NCBI RefSeq assembly: GCF_900177415.1 | Contig: NZ_FXAF01000006.1 | Coordinates: 458,001-522,000, forward strand | Length of the DNA: 64,000 bases | Direction: 5' to 3' | DNA from: Xaviernesmea oryzae | GTDB lineage: Bacteria; Pseudomonadota; Alphaproteobacteria; Rhizobiales; Rhizobiaceae | Part shown: piece by piece, positions 36,242-45,242 of the stretch | How the letters are laid out: every line of letters begins with the position of its first letter | Numbering within the stretch: the stretch's first letter is position 1 | Position numbers and translations under genes: made by a program | Notes under the pieces: model-generated | Databases searched by the model: none | What the model was told of the DNA's origin: nothing | The model's input: only the letters and a program-made list of their open reading frames with translations

Positions 36242-37918
36242 TCAGGTCCAGCCGGCCATGCGCCAATAGAGATCGTTCGCCCGGCCTGCATCCTCGGCCT
36301 CTTCGTCCGAGGCTTCCTCGCCGGCGTCTTCCTTCGGGCCCTCGTTCGAACCATCCTCGCTGAATGCCTGCTGGCCGGAGTGCTGCTGCTCGCCGTCCTC
36401 GTCGGTTTCCGAGATCGCCTTCGTCTTGCGTTCTTCCGGATCCCTTTCGCGCTCCTCGGGCGGATAGGCCACGTAAGGCAGGGGCACGCCCTCGCGCAGG
36501 ACATGCGGCAGCGGCAAGGGGAGGGCGAGCTGTTCGCTGAGTTCCGCTGTGCCGGCAGGCTGGCCGTTCGGGTTTGCCGGTGCGCTGGCGGTGCGAGCGG
36601 AGGGAGCCGAAGTCTCCGGCTCTGCGGCGGCCTGCGCGGCCGGTCTGGCCACGGCACCGGCGGCTTCTTCCTTTGCCCGCATGGCAGGGTCCGGCAATTC
36701 GCCGTCCAGCAGTTCCGCCAGCGTCTGCTGCTCGGGCAACGGTCTTGCTGCGGCCGTTAGCGGCTCCATGAGCTCGCTTGCGCCTTCGGCGAACACTTTC
36801 GCCAGCAATTCCGTCATGGCACCAGCCGCTGCCTTGTCGCCGTGAAGCACTGCGCGTTCGATGCCGCGCTGGGAAAGCCGGGCAAGCGCCGGGCCGTCAT
36901 AAAGGATAGGCGAGGATGTCTGCCGGTCGCCTGAAGCGGAAGGGGTGGCTCTCCGCCCGTCGCCTTCGAAACGTCGCGTGACGGATGGAGCCTCCGGCGT
37001 TTCGTCCGCCAAACCTTCCGTCCCACCGGGCAGTCCGCTTTCGGCAAGCTCCGCCGTGATTTCCTGCTCTTGCATCGTCACGCCGGAGCTTCCGGTCTTC
37101 GAGCCGTTCTCCGCATGCAGCGTATTTTCTTCCGCGGAAGGGAGGGGTGCCGTTGCGAGGGTTGCCGCTCCGGTATTGAACCCAGACGTAGCAGTGTTTC
37201 CGGGAAGCATGTCCGGATCGTTCGCCGGGGCGGCAATGGCCACTCGCCCGGTGTCTCCGGCTTGCCCTGCGGCGGTAGAGGTGCCGTTTGCGGAGGTCGG
37301 CAATGCCGCCTGGGTCCCGGCCGTCGAAGACGGAGTTCCGTTTCCGGCGGGTTGGCCGGATGGAGCCGTGGTACTGTTGGCCGGCCGCGGTGGCGGGGTG
37401 GCCGACTGCTCGGCCCCGGCGTTCTGGCGGTAGGAGCTGACGACGGCCTTGGCGGCCAGATCGCGGGGGTCGAGCAATTGTGCGGTTTCCATCCGCATCG
37501 CGAATCGCGCCGCATCCGGTCCGGCCGGATTGTTGAGGATGTCCGTCATCAGCCGCAGCGAGACACCCTTGACGAGCTGGTTGAGGATGCGTTCGAGCGC
37601 GGCCCTTTCGGCCGGGTTCATCGCCTTGACCGCCTCCGAAAGACGCTGCGCGTAATCGAGCAGCGCCTCGCCTTCGCGGCGGGGGAGCTTGATCAGCTTG
37701 CCGATGGTTTCCGCAAAAATGGAGAAGCCCTGCGCAAGCCGCAGCTGGGCCGAAAGCGAAAGAATGTCCAGCCGTCCGCCCGACAGATAAGGGGAGGTGA
37801 TCGTTTCCGCGATGACCGCGCTGTTGGCCACATCGATCCGCTGCCGCGGCATGGGCTGCTGCGACGGCGTCTGATAGTCGACGAATGAACTTAGCGTGGC
37901 ACGAACTGGAGGCAGCAT
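36242..37918 (-). CDS. Hypothetical low-complexity protein (558 aa)
   Basis: I do not recognise this family. ATG 37918 is favoured because GGAG lies six bases upstream; ATG 37930 is also in frame. Residues 1-165 look helical and ordered (SGGRLDILSLSAQLRLAQGF, RAALERILNQLVKGVSLRLM). A long Ser/Thr/Pro/Ala/Gly linker follows, then a second ordered block around 340-390 (LARLSQRGIERAVLHGDKAA), a proline-rich stretch with LPLPLPHVLREGVPLPYVAY, and an acidic tail ending DLYWRMAGWT. No signal peptide or membrane helix. It lies tail-to-tail with rpsA. Confidence 0.7.
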   Translation of the reverse strand: MLPPVRATLSSFVDYQTPSQQPMPRQRIDVANSAVIAETITSPYLSGGRLDILSLSAQLRLAQGFSIFAETIGKLIKLPRREGEALLDYAQRLSEAVKAMNPAERAALERILNQLVKGVSLRLMTDILNNPAGPDAARFAMRMETAQLLDPRDLAAKAVVSSYRQNAGAEQSATPPPRPANSTTAPSGQPAGNGTPSSTAGTQAALPTSANGTSTAAGQAGDTGRVAIAAPANDPDMLPGNTATSGFNTGAATLATAPLPSAEENTLHAENGSKTGSSGVTMQEQEITAELAESGLPGGTEGLADETPEAPSVTRRFEGDGRRATPSASGDRQTSSPILYDGPALARLSQRGIERAVLHGDKAAAGAMTELLAKVFAEGASELMEPLTAAARPLPEQQTLAELLDGELPDPAMRAKEEAAGAVARPAAQAAAEPETSAPSARTASAPANPNGQPAGTAELSEQLALPLPLPHVLREGVPLPYVAYPPEERERDPEERKTKAISETDEDGEQQHSGQQAFSEDGSNEGPKEDAGEEASDEEAEDAGRANDLYWRMAGWT

Positions 37919-38134
37919 CGTACGCTCCATATCTGATTGCGACGATAGGGACAGTTCGGCTAAGCGATTTGTGTTTTCGCAACGAAACGGCGCTGCGACC
38001 GTAACGCCTCATGGCGTTCCCATGCCGATAGATAGCATCTACCCTGAGGTAAAAAGGTTAATGTCTCGCTAACATATTAGCGGAAAGTGATCTGGGGCGG
38101 GGCAGGTGGGCGGAAGACTTGGGCGCTTGGAGGA

Positions 38135-39187
38135 CTACGCAGCCAGTTTCCTCTTCAGCAACTCGTAGACGCCGATATCATCCACACGCACCGGCAGGAT
38201 ATCGGCCTCGTCCCCTTCAACCGCCTTCTCGGCAGTGAGCTCTTCGATCGCCTGGGCATTGAATTCGTTTGCCGGAGCCTCGCCTTCGACCAGAGCGTCG
38301 GCGGATGCCGTGCTCTTGTCGTCGATCGAAGCCTCATCAGAAGCAAGATTCTCGGTTGCTTCGGCGGTCTCGGAATTGGCAACCTGTTCCGCCGCGGCGG
38401 CAAATATGGCCAGCAGTGCGGCATCATCGACGGGCGCCGTCCCGATCGAGCCTCCCGCGGCCGGCTCCCCCACCGGCTGCTCGTTCTTTTCCTCGATGAC
38501 GTCCTGAACCTTCTGGACATCTTCGAGCTTTTTCCCCGCCTCTGCGGCTTCGATGTCTTCCCGGCGTTCGGCGCGGGTTTCCTCGTCCTCGACGCGTGTG
38601 GGATCGTAACCCTGGGGACCGAGCTTCAGCTCTTCGAGCGTCTTGGGATCGGCAACGGCTTCGAGACGCTGCACCACGCGCTCGACTTCCGTACCGAGCT
38701 TGCCGCCGTTGGCCTTCTTGTTGAGGCCCTCCATCAGGCGCTGGTTGTTGTCGCCATAAGGGTTCTTGATCGCCGCCAGCAGCGTCGCCATCGAGACACC
38801 GATCTCCTTGAGGCCGAGTTCTTCCGCAAGCTTGGCTGCTCCGGCCGGCCCCATGCCCTTCAACGCGTCTTCCAGCGCCTTGCCGAGCCGATAGGAAGAG
38901 CGCGCCTCGTCCGTATCGATGCCGAGTTTGGCGGCAAGACGGTCGATGAGTTCGATCTTCAACTCGTTGGGATCGGTGCGGTTGACGCCGAAGAGGGCGG
39001 ACGTGATCTTTTCCTTGGCCCGCTTGGCTTCCTCGCTGGCGCTGATGCGCGCCTCGTTGACCGGATCGCGTTCCTTGCCGGATCTTTCGGCTTCCTCTTT
39101 CTTGCGCTGCTCCTCGATGCCGTCGAGCATCGATTGCATCACGTTGGTCGCGGCAAGCCCGTAGGACTGCTGGGTGGGAAGCAACAT
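38135..39187 (-). CDS. Hypothetical protein (350 aa), helical with acidic C-terminal region
   Basis: Unrecognised. The N-terminal part is helical and charged (NVMQSMLDGIEEQRKKEEAE), the centre looks ordered (ELKIELIDRLAAKLGIDTDE, AAKLAEELGLKEIGVSMATL), and the C-terminal third is acidic and Ala-rich, ending VRVDDIGVYELLKRKLAA. No signal peptide. It precedes the 558-residue hypothetical on the same strand by 216 bases; both begin with ML(L/P)P and combine an ordered N-terminal domain with a low-complexity remainder. Confidence 0.7.
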   Translation of the reverse strand: MLLPTQQSYGLAATNVMQSMLDGIEEQRKKEEAERSGKERDPVNEARISASEEAKRAKEKITSALFGVNRTDPNELKIELIDRLAAKLGIDTDEARSSYRLGKALEDALKGMGPAGAAKLAEELGLKEIGVSMATLLAAIKNPYGDNNQRLMEGLNKKANGGKLGTEVERVVQRLEAVADPKTLEELKLGPQGYDPTRVEDEETRAERREDIEAAEAGKKLEDVQKVQDVIEEKNEQPVGEPAAGGSIGTAPVDDAALLAIFAAAAEQVANSETAEATENLASDEASIDDKSTASADALVEGEAPANEFNAQAIEELTAEKAVEGDEADILPVRVDDIGVYELLKRKLAA

Positions 39188-39266
39188 GGCCCGATATCCG
39201 GTCTCGTTGAGAGGTATACCGCGGGCAAAAATAGGTTCCGAAGGTTAACGGAATATTACCGGGAGA

Positions 39267-40145
39267 TTAGGACTTGTCCCCCTGAGAAATAGGAGACCGC
39301 GGCTTCAGGACCAGTGTCACCAGCACGAAGCTGACGTAGAGCAGCAGATACCACGAACCGAGTTTGCCGAACGAAACCGCATGCCAGGTCTTCTGTGTCG
39401 GATAGAGCCAGGTGCCGGTCAGCGTGCCTATGTTTTCCGCAACCCACAGGAAAACCGACGAAAGAAATGCTGCCGCGACCAGCGGCATGCTGAGGGTCGT
39501 CCGGTCGGTGGTGAAATGGATGCTCACGCGCCGGAAGACGATGACCGTTGCCGCGAACAGAAGATAACGCAGATCGGGCAGATAGTGATGGCTGAAGAAA
39601 TTGACGTAGATCGCGATCGCTAGAAGCCAAGTCTGCCACATGGGCGGATAATGGGTAAAGCGCATGTCGAAGATGCGGATGGTGCGGGCCATGAAGGAGC
39701 CGACCGAGGCATACATGAAGCCGGAAAACAGCGGCACGCCGGCGATCTGGAAGATCGCCGGCTCCGGATAGCTCCAGGATCCCATGTGGACCTTGAAGAT
39801 TTCCATCACCGTGCCGGTGACGTGATAGACAAGGATGACCTTGGCCTCCTCCCGGCTTTCCATCTTGAAGCGCAGGAAAAGCGCCTGAACCGCAAGCGCG
39901 GCGGCGAACAGAAAGTCGTAGCGATGGAGCGGCCAGCCCGGCTGCCAGACGAATTTGGTGACGATCAGCAGCGCGAGCATGATCGCCGCGAACAAACAGG
40001 CCCAGGCCTGCTTCAGACCGAACAGGATGAATTCGGAAAGCCACCAGGGAAGCGGAGCCAAGGCGCCCCGGACGGCGAGGCGCAGGGGCTCGAGATAGGG
40101 CCCCGTCTCATGTGCCGGCGGACGTTCCCGATGACCCTGTTCCAT
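39267..40145 (-). CDS. DUF817 family membrane protein
   Basis: 292 residues with about eight hydrophobic segments. Typical DUF817 features: EFILFGLKQAWACLFA, VYHVTGTVMEIFKVHMGSW, IAGVPLFSGFMYASVGS and HYLPDLRYLL. Function unknown; the fold suggests a polytopic inner-membrane protein related to YoaT. Its start overlaps the RNase D stop (TGATG), so the two are co-translated. Confidence 0.87.
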   Translation of the reverse strand: MEQGHRERPPAHETGPYLEPLRLAVRGALAPLPWWLSEFILFGLKQAWACLFAAIMLALLIVTKFVWQPGWPLHRYDFLFAAALAVQALFLRFKMESREEAKVILVYHVTGTVMEIFKVHMGSWSYPEPAIFQIAGVPLFSGFMYASVGSFMARTIRIFDMRFTHYPPMWQTWLLAIAIYVNFFSHHYLPDLRYLLFAATVIVFRRVSIHFTTDRTTLSMPLVAAAFLSSVFLWVAENIGTLTGTWLYPTQKTWHAVSFGKLGSWYLLLYVSFVLVTLVLKPRSPISQGDKS

Positions 40146-40768
40146 CAGCTATGGGCGAAGATGTCCACCTCTTCCCAGCCGAGCAGGTCGAGCTTCGCGC
40201 GCGTCGGCAGGAAATCGAAGCAGGCCTCGGCAAGTTCGAGACGGTTGTCGCGCACCAGCCGCTCGTTGAGCTTGTCGCGCAGCGCATGCAGATACAGCAC
40301 GTCCGATGCCGCATATTCGAGTTGCGCGGGCGAAAGCACCGCCGCGGCCCAGTCGGATTGCTGCTGCGCCTTGGAGACGTCGATGTCGAGCAGTTCCTTC
40401 AGATTGTCCTTGAGCCCGTGACGGTCCGTATAGGTGCGGACGAGTCGCGAGGCGATCTTTGTGCAGAAGACCGGCGTCGTCGTCACGCCGAACGTATGGA
40501 AGAGGACGGCGATGTCGAAGCGGCCGTAATGGAAGATCTTCTGGCGCGAGGGGTCGGCAAGCAGGGCGACGAGGTTCGGCGCCTGTTTCTGGCCGGCGGC
40601 GATCCGGATCACGTCGGCGGAGCCGTCGCCCGGCGAAAGCTGCACGACGCAGAGGCGGTCGCGGCGCGGCACGAGGCCGAGGGTCTCCGTGTCGATGGCG
40701 ATCGCCCCCGTGTAGCGGGCTGCATCCGCCGCCGAAATATCGCCCTCGTGATATCGAATCTCTGCCAT
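40145..40768 (-). CDS. rnd: Ribonuclease D, exonuclease-domain-only form
   Basis: 207 residues from ATG 40768 with GGAG upstream. It contains only the DEDDy 3'-5' exonuclease domain: AIDTETLGL, KIFHYGRFDIAVLFHTFGV, LKDNLKELLDIDVSKAQQQS and YAASDVLYLHAL supply the acidic residues and the Tyr. HRDC domains of E. coli RNase D are absent, as is usual for the short rhizobial form. It trims structured RNA 3' ends, probably tRNA. Confidence 0.93.
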   Translation of the reverse strand: MAEIRYHEGDISAADAARYTGAIAIDTETLGLVPRRDRLCVVQLSPGDGSADVIRIAAGQKQAPNLVALLADPSRQKIFHYGRFDIAVLFHTFGVTTTPVFCTKIASRLVRTYTDRHGLKDNLKELLDIDVSKAQQQSDWAAAVLSPAQLEYAASDVLYLHALRDKLNERLVRDNRLELAEACFDFLPTRAKLDLLGWEEVDIFAHS

Positions 40769-40948
40769 CTCCGTCTCCGTCTGCCCATATTTCGGCATTC
40801 GCTATAGACCACGTTCTTCGTCAAGGATACCGTCATCTTGGAACGCCCGCCACGGAAGCCGAAAAGGGCATTAGTGAGCGACGGTTTGACCCTTGGGCAT
40901 TTGCTCAAGCTCTGCGCCTGACGCATTGCTGCATTGCAACAGAGGGGA

Positions 40949-40976
40949 TTGGCGCGCTTAATCGATTAGCCTATAT
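40949..40976 (+). promoter_or_regulatory. Promoter of the NfeR1-like sRNA
   Basis: -35 TTGGCG (40949-40954), 16-base spacer, -10 CTATAT (40971-40976), the preferred alphaproteobacterial -10. A dyad TTGC-TGCATT-GCAA lies just upstream at 40926-40939 and may be a regulator site. The predicted start is near 40983. Confidence 0.7.
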
Positions 40977-40982
40977 GTTTGT

Positions 40983-41103
40983 CCATCAAACGACGCACTC
41001 CTCCTCCCAGCGTCGTTTGATACGGATCGACAACATCCTCCTCCTCCCAGTTGTCGATCAAGTTTAAAGCCTGGCGCATCCTCCTCCCGCGCCAGGCTTT
41101 TTC
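40983..41103 (+). ncRNA. nfeR1: Trans-acting sRNA, alpha-r14/NfeR1 (cuckoo) family
   Basis: About 120 nt with three consecutive perfect hairpins, each showing a CUCCUCC-type anti-Shine-Dalgarno loop: stem 40985-40996/41010-41021 (12 bp), stem 41025-41034/41050-41059 (10 bp) and stem 41066-41077/41089-41100 (12 bp). The third ends in a T-run and serves as terminator. Size and the triple CCUCCUCCC loops match the alpha-r14 sRNAs described in rhizobia (NfeR1/Smr14C2) and the cuckoo RNAs of Rhodobacter, which block ribosome-binding sites of many transport mRNAs. The rest of the 474-base gap (40769-41242) shows no gene. Confidence 0.88.
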
Positions 41104-41242
41104 ATTTTCAGCACCTCCCCTTTGATATCGCCCGTTCGACGCTCGCCACACCGGGCCGGATTTCGTTCGCGCTCGTCGGAAGACGAAGCCCTCTCGAAAA
41201 TCGAGGATGCGACGCCGGTAACCTTCATTGACGCCTTGGAGG

Positions 41243-42226
41243 CTAAGCCAGAGCCTTGATCGCGGCGACCACCTCGTCCTCGATATCGAGGCCCTCTTCG
41301 ATTGCTGCGCGCCGTGCGTTCCGCCCGCGCCGTCCGGGCAGCCGGACACCTTCTTCCGAGGCCATTTCCTGGGCCAATTCCGCAATTCGTTCTACTGCGG
41401 AAGCGGCCCCAGCCGTGGGATCGATGACGATCAATATCTGGCCGACCGAAGGCGGTGTGCCCTTCTCCTCCATGAAGGAGCTTGCTTCATGGGAGAAGTT
41501 GCCGCCCGTCAGACCGGCCGCCAGGATTTCCACCATCAGCGCCAGCGCCGCGCCCTTCGCGCCGCCGGAAGGCGCCATGACGCCTTTCAATGCCTCGTTC
41601 GGATCGGTCGTCGGCCTGCCCTCGGCATCGAATGCCCATCCTTCCGGAATGCTCTCGCCTTTCTGCCGGGCCGCCATGATCTTGCCCGCCGCGACGGTGG
41701 AAAGCGCGAGATCGATGACGATGGGGTCTTCCCCTGCGACGGGCGTGGCAAAGGCGATCGGATTGGTGCCGAACAGGCGTTTCCTGCCGCCCCAGGCCGC
41801 CATGGAAGCCGGCGCATTGGCGAACATCAGCGCCACGAGGCCCTGTTCGGCGAATCGCTCCACCGTCAGCGCCATGACGCCCGCGTGATGTGAGCGCTGG
41901 ATGAGGCCGAGCGCGATGCCCTGTTCGCGAGCTATGCCGGGAAGCTTTTCGGCGGCGAGATCGAAGGCCGGATAGGCATAACCGAGCGCCGCGTCGACCG
42001 TGAGCACGGCCGGTCTCGGGCGTAAGGCGGTGGGGCGTGCCTTGCCGTCCACCTTGCCGTTGCGGGCCTGGCCGATATAGGCGGGAATGCGCCTCAGCCC
42101 GTGTCCGTATTGGCCGGCCGCTTCCGCATGCACCAGTGCATGCGCGACGGATCGGGCCGTCTCGGCGAGAACGCCGTTGGCTTCGAAAACGCCCTGCACG
42201 AGCGTCTCGGCTTCTTGGAGTGTCAT
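41243..42226 (-). CDS. Malate/L-lactate dehydrogenase-family oxidoreductase (Ldh_2)
   Basis: 327 residues from ATG 42226 (ATG 42232 is also in frame). Ldh_2 family motifs: YGHGLRRIPAYIGQ near 40, RSHHAGVMAL near 112, GTNPIAFATP near 155, and GGAKGAALALMVEILAAGLTG near 218. The family reduces 2-oxoacids or cyclic imines with NAD(P)H (malate, ureidoglycolate, delta1-piperidine-2-carboxylate). Substrate not assignable. It follows tonB on the same strand. Confidence 0.88.
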   Translation of the reverse strand: MTLQEAETLVQGVFEANGVLAETARSVAHALVHAEAAGQYGHGLRRIPAYIGQARNGKVDGKARPTALRPRPAVLTVDAALGYAYPAFDLAAEKLPGIAREQGIALGLIQRSHHAGVMALTVERFAEQGLVALMFANAPASMAAWGGRKRLFGTNPIAFATPVAGEDPIVIDLALSTVAAGKIMAARQKGESIPEGWAFDAEGRPTTDPNEALKGVMAPSGGAKGAALALMVEILAAGLTGGNFSHEASSFMEEKGTPPSVGQILIVIDPTAGAASAVERIAELAQEMASEEGVRLPGRRGRNARRAAIEEGLDIEDEVVAAIKALA

Positions 42227-42284
42227 GTGCATGCAGAATATCCGGGTAGGTTCATCAATGGATATTCTGCATATAGCGCGAATG

Positions 42285-43268
42285 TCACTGGCAGGTTAGT
42301 GCCTGATCGAGATAGCTCGCGACACCCGACGGCGGGGCAGGAATGGGCGAGGCGCGGCGAACGGCCGACATGATGTAGTTGTCGATCGCCGAATCGCCGG
42401 AAGATCGGGAGAGCGAAACGTTGGTGACGTTTCCGCCGCCGTCGAAGCTGAAGCGCACGGCCGCCGTCCCGGTGCTGTTTCCGGGGCACCTGCGAGCGGT
42501 TCTCGCAAGCTTTGCCTGAACGCGGGATTTCCACCTGGCAGGCGAAACCGATGGCGCGATCGAGCCGGTGGAATTCTGGCTTGCCGCCGTTCGGTCCGAC
42601 TGCCTGGCCTGAACCCTCGCCTCGGCCATTTCCCGGCGCGCCTGCTGTTGCTGCTGCTTCGGCCTCTCGACCTTCTTGACCGGCTCCTTCTTCGGCTCGG
42701 GCTTCTTCGCCACTTCCGGAGGTCTCTCGACCGGCATCGGCGGACGCATCATCGGCAGGGGCACTTCGACATTTTCGAGCGCAGCCGTCATCTGCTGCTC
42801 GATCGGGTCGATCTCCTCGACGGGTTCCGGCGGCGGTTCGGGAATGGTCTGGGTGATTTCGGGTGGCGGCTCCGGCAGAGGCTCTTCGATGACCGGCTCC
42901 ACCGGCTCGGGCTCGACGGGTTCGGCGACCTCCTGCGGGGGCGGCTCGATCGGCTGCGGCTCGGGTTCGGCCACCGGCTCCGGTTGAGGCTCCTCGACCG
43001 GTTCCATCTGCTCGCTCTTGACCTCTTCCACGTCCTGAACGTCGGGGGAAACCTGTTCCTCTTCCGTATTGACGGCTTCCGGCTCGGGAGCCAGCTCGAT
43101 CATGATTGCCGCAGGCGGCGCGTTCTCGGCCGGTGAGGCCGGCTCTTCCCGCATCAGATAGACGGCGGTTCCGTAATGCAGCGTCAGCATCACCAGTCCG
43201 GCGACACCCCAGAGCGCCAGCTCGCCGACGCGCCCGGCGGGACTTGTCTGCGAGACGACGATGCTCAT
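42285..43268 (-). CDS. tonB: TonB energy transducer
   Basis: 327 residues. A single N-terminal membrane helix (about 15-38) is followed by a long Pro/Glu-rich periplasmic spacer (about 60-165), a basic Lys/Gln stretch and a C-terminal TonB domain (ARWKSRVQAKLARTARRCPG, GTAAVRFSFDGGGNV). It couples the ExbB/ExbD proton channel to outer-membrane receptors for iron chelates. It overlaps exbD by ATGA. The C-terminal end (SYLDQALTCQ) is unusual; another frame reads NLPVTFAL, resembling normal TonB ends, so a frameshift is possible. Confidence 0.88.
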   Translation of the reverse strand: MSIVVSQTSPAGRVGELALWGVAGLVMLTLHYGTAVYLMREEPASPAENAPPAAIMIELAPEPEAVNTEEEQVSPDVQDVEEVKSEQMEPVEEPQPEPVAEPEPQPIEPPPQEVAEPVEPEPVEPVIEEPLPEPPPEITQTIPEPPPEPVEEIDPIEQQMTAALENVEVPLPMMRPPMPVERPPEVAKKPEPKKEPVKKVERPKQQQQQARREMAEARVQARQSDRTAASQNSTGSIAPSVSPARWKSRVQAKLARTARRCPGNSTGTAAVRFSFDGGGNVTNVSLSRSSGDSAIDNYIMSAVRRASPIPAPPSGVASYLDQALTCQ

Positions 43269-43771
43269 GGATTGCCTCCTGTCGCGGGTACGGAGGGTGT
43301 GGATGGCGGTTCGGCGCCGCCATCGGCCGGCGCTGCAGAGGCGGGCGGCGTCGGCAGCGTTTCGAGGCCCACCAGCGCTATCTTCAGGTAACCGGCATCC
43401 CTGAGCAGGTTCATGACTTCCATGAACTGCCCGTAATCGACCGCCTTGTCTGCGCGCAGGAAGACGCGCGTGTCCTTGTTGCCCTCGGTCACCCGGTTGA
43501 GCGTCGCGGCGAGCTGCTCGCGCGCCACGGCATCATTGCCGATGTTGAGGCTGAGATCTTCCTTCACGGTCAGATAGAGCGGTTCGTCCGGCCGTTCGGC
43601 GGGCTTGGCGGAGGAGGCGGGAAGATCGACATTGACGTCCACGGTGGAAAGCGGCGCCGCCACCATGAAGATGATCAGGAGAACCAGCATGACGTCGATG
43701 AACGGCGTCACGTTGATCTCATGGTTTTCGGGAAGCTCGTCGCCGTGATGTTCGCGAATGCCGCCGGCCAT
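43265..43771 (-). CDS. exbD: ExbD proton-channel subunit
   Basis: 168 residues; the single membrane helix is preceded by HEINVTPFIDVMLVLLIIFM, which contains the channel Asp of ExbD/TolR. The periplasmic domain follows, and a Pro/Ala-rich tail of about 30 residues ends the protein. Lies six bases after exbB and overlaps tonB. Confidence 0.93.
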   Translation of the reverse strand: MAGGIREHHGDELPENHEINVTPFIDVMLVLLIIFMVAAPLSTVDVNVDLPASSAKPAERPDEPLYLTVKEDLSLNIGNDAVAREQLAATLNRVTEGNKDTRVFLRADKAVDYGQFMEVMNLLRDAGYLKIALVGLETLPTPPASAAPADGGAEPPSTPSVPATGGNP

Positions 43772-43777
43772 GGTCGA

Positions 43778-44989
43778 TCAGCCCCCCGCCACCAGCGACA
43801 TCGGGTTCTTGCGCGCACCCGGCGGAACCTTGCGGAAATCGAGATCGCGGCTGACGAGCCGCTCCACGCCGGCTGCGGCATCGGCGAGAAGCTGGCGGTA
43901 GCCGGTCACGGACCGGGCGAAAACGTTGTAGATGACGACGGCCGGGATGGCGGCCACGAGGCCGATCGCAGTGGCGAGCAGCGCTTCCGCAATGCCCGGC
44001 GCGACCACGGCAAGGTTCGTCGTCTGCGTTTCGGAAATGCCGATGAAGGAGTTCATGATGCCCCAGACGGTGCCGAACAGGCCCACGAAGGGCGCGGTCG
44101 AGCCGATCGTCGCGAGCACGCCCGTGCCGCGCGACATGCGTCTTCCGGCATAGGCCTCGATGCGGGAGAGGGCGGAACCGACACGTTCCTTGACGCCGTC
44201 GCCATGGGCATGATCGAGGGCTGCTTCGGAAAGCTGCATTTCCTCGGCTGCGGCCCGCAGCATCAGCGCTGCAGGTCCGCCGCGGCCGCCGGAGGCATTC
44301 ACGGCCTCGGCAAGCGAACGCGAGGATCGGATGATCTTCAACGTCCGGCCCGCCCGGGCGCGGGCGCCGGCAAGCTCCAGCGTCTTGGCAAGCCAGACCG
44401 TCCAGGTGACGAGCGAGGCAAAGGCCAGGCCGATCATCACGCCTTTGACGATCCAGTCGGCCGCCATGAACATGCCCCAGGGCGAAAGGTCGTGCGGCAG
44501 GTCTTCCCGTTGCGCAGGGTCGAGGAGCTGCGTGAACGTGTCGGCCGGCTCCTGCGAAGCGGGCTGCTGAGCGGGTTCGCCGAGCGCCGGCGGTGCCACG
44601 CCGTTCTCCGGTGCAGCGGCCGGCATGGGTGAAGAAGATGAAGGCGTCGCGGCTTCCGGCTGTGAGGCGGCCGGCTCGGCCGCCTGCGGAGCGGATTGCC
44701 CCTCGCTCGCCGTCGGGGCTGCCGGGCTTGCAGCCGGCTGCGCAGGCGCGGAAGACGTGGCGGGAGCACTCGGGTTTTCGGCTGCCGCAGCGGATGGAGC
44801 AGCGGGTTCGGCGGGTGCCGGCTGGGCGGGAGCGGCGGCCTGTGGCGGCGCCGTTTGCGGCGCGACATCCGGCGCCGGGGCCTGCGCCATCACCGTCGTA
44901 GCGGTCAGTGCCAGCATGGCGAGAGTTATCGGAAGCCGGCTCCTGATCGGCTGGCGCATGGAAAGAGCGGGCTTCAGGGCAACGGACAT
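43778..44989 (-). CDS. exbB: ExbB proton-channel subunit with long N-terminal extension
   Basis: 403 residues if started at ATG 44989, where a signal-like segment follows ([20 protein letters not shown]); an upstream ATG at 45049 is in frame. About 120 Pro/Ala/Gln-rich residues precede the conserved channel domain with three membrane helices ([60 protein letters not shown]). Such extensions occur in rhizobial ExbB. First gene of exbB-exbD-tonB; an iron-responsive site was looked for upstream but not recognised. Confidence 0.9.
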   Translation of the reverse strand: MSVALKPALSMRQPIRSRLPITLAMLALTATTVMAQAPAPDVAPQTAPPQAAAPAQPAPAEPAAPSAAAAENPSAPATSSAPAQPAASPAAPTASEGQSAPQAAEPAASQPEAATPSSSSPMPAAAPENGVAPPALGEPAQQPASQEPADTFTQLLDPAQREDLPHDLSPWGMFMAADWIVKGVMIGLAFASLVTWTVWLAKTLELAGARARAGRTLKIIRSSRSLAEAVNASGGRGGPAALMLRAAAEEMQLSEAALDHAHGDGVKERVGSALSRIEAYAGRRMSRGTGVLATIGSTAPFVGLFGTVWGIMNSFIGISETQTTNLAVVAPGIAEALLATAIGLVAAIPAVVIYNVFARSVTGYRQLLADAAAGVERLVSRDLDFRKVPPGARKNPMSLVAGG

Positions 44990-45242
44990 GAAAGGCTGTA
45001 CTCCGAACTTGTTCGACAACGCGAGCAGCGCTTCGGCGCGAACCGGCATTTGCAGAAACGGACATCGGAACGCTGCCGGTTACTGCCGGCCGGTTCGCGA
45101 TGTCGTTGCTACCCCGATAATAAACATGAGTAGAAATGGCAACTAATAAATCTTGGGAATGCCGATCAAATTTGTCTTACACGGGCATTCCCATACATCA
45201 GGCGCATGGGTTCCCGGCTTCGTGCCTTCGGAATAGGCGGGG

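Noticed and set aside
40981..41103. CRISPR-like or short tandem repeat array
   Set aside because: The repeated CTCCTCC segments are loop sequences of three different hairpins with unrelated stems, as in an sRNA, not equal repeats with spacers.
45050..45242. Iron-responsive (Irr/RirA/Fur) box upstream of exbB
   Set aside because: I searched the AT-rich part around 45115-45165 for TGA-N9-TCA or Irr-type dyads and found none convincing.
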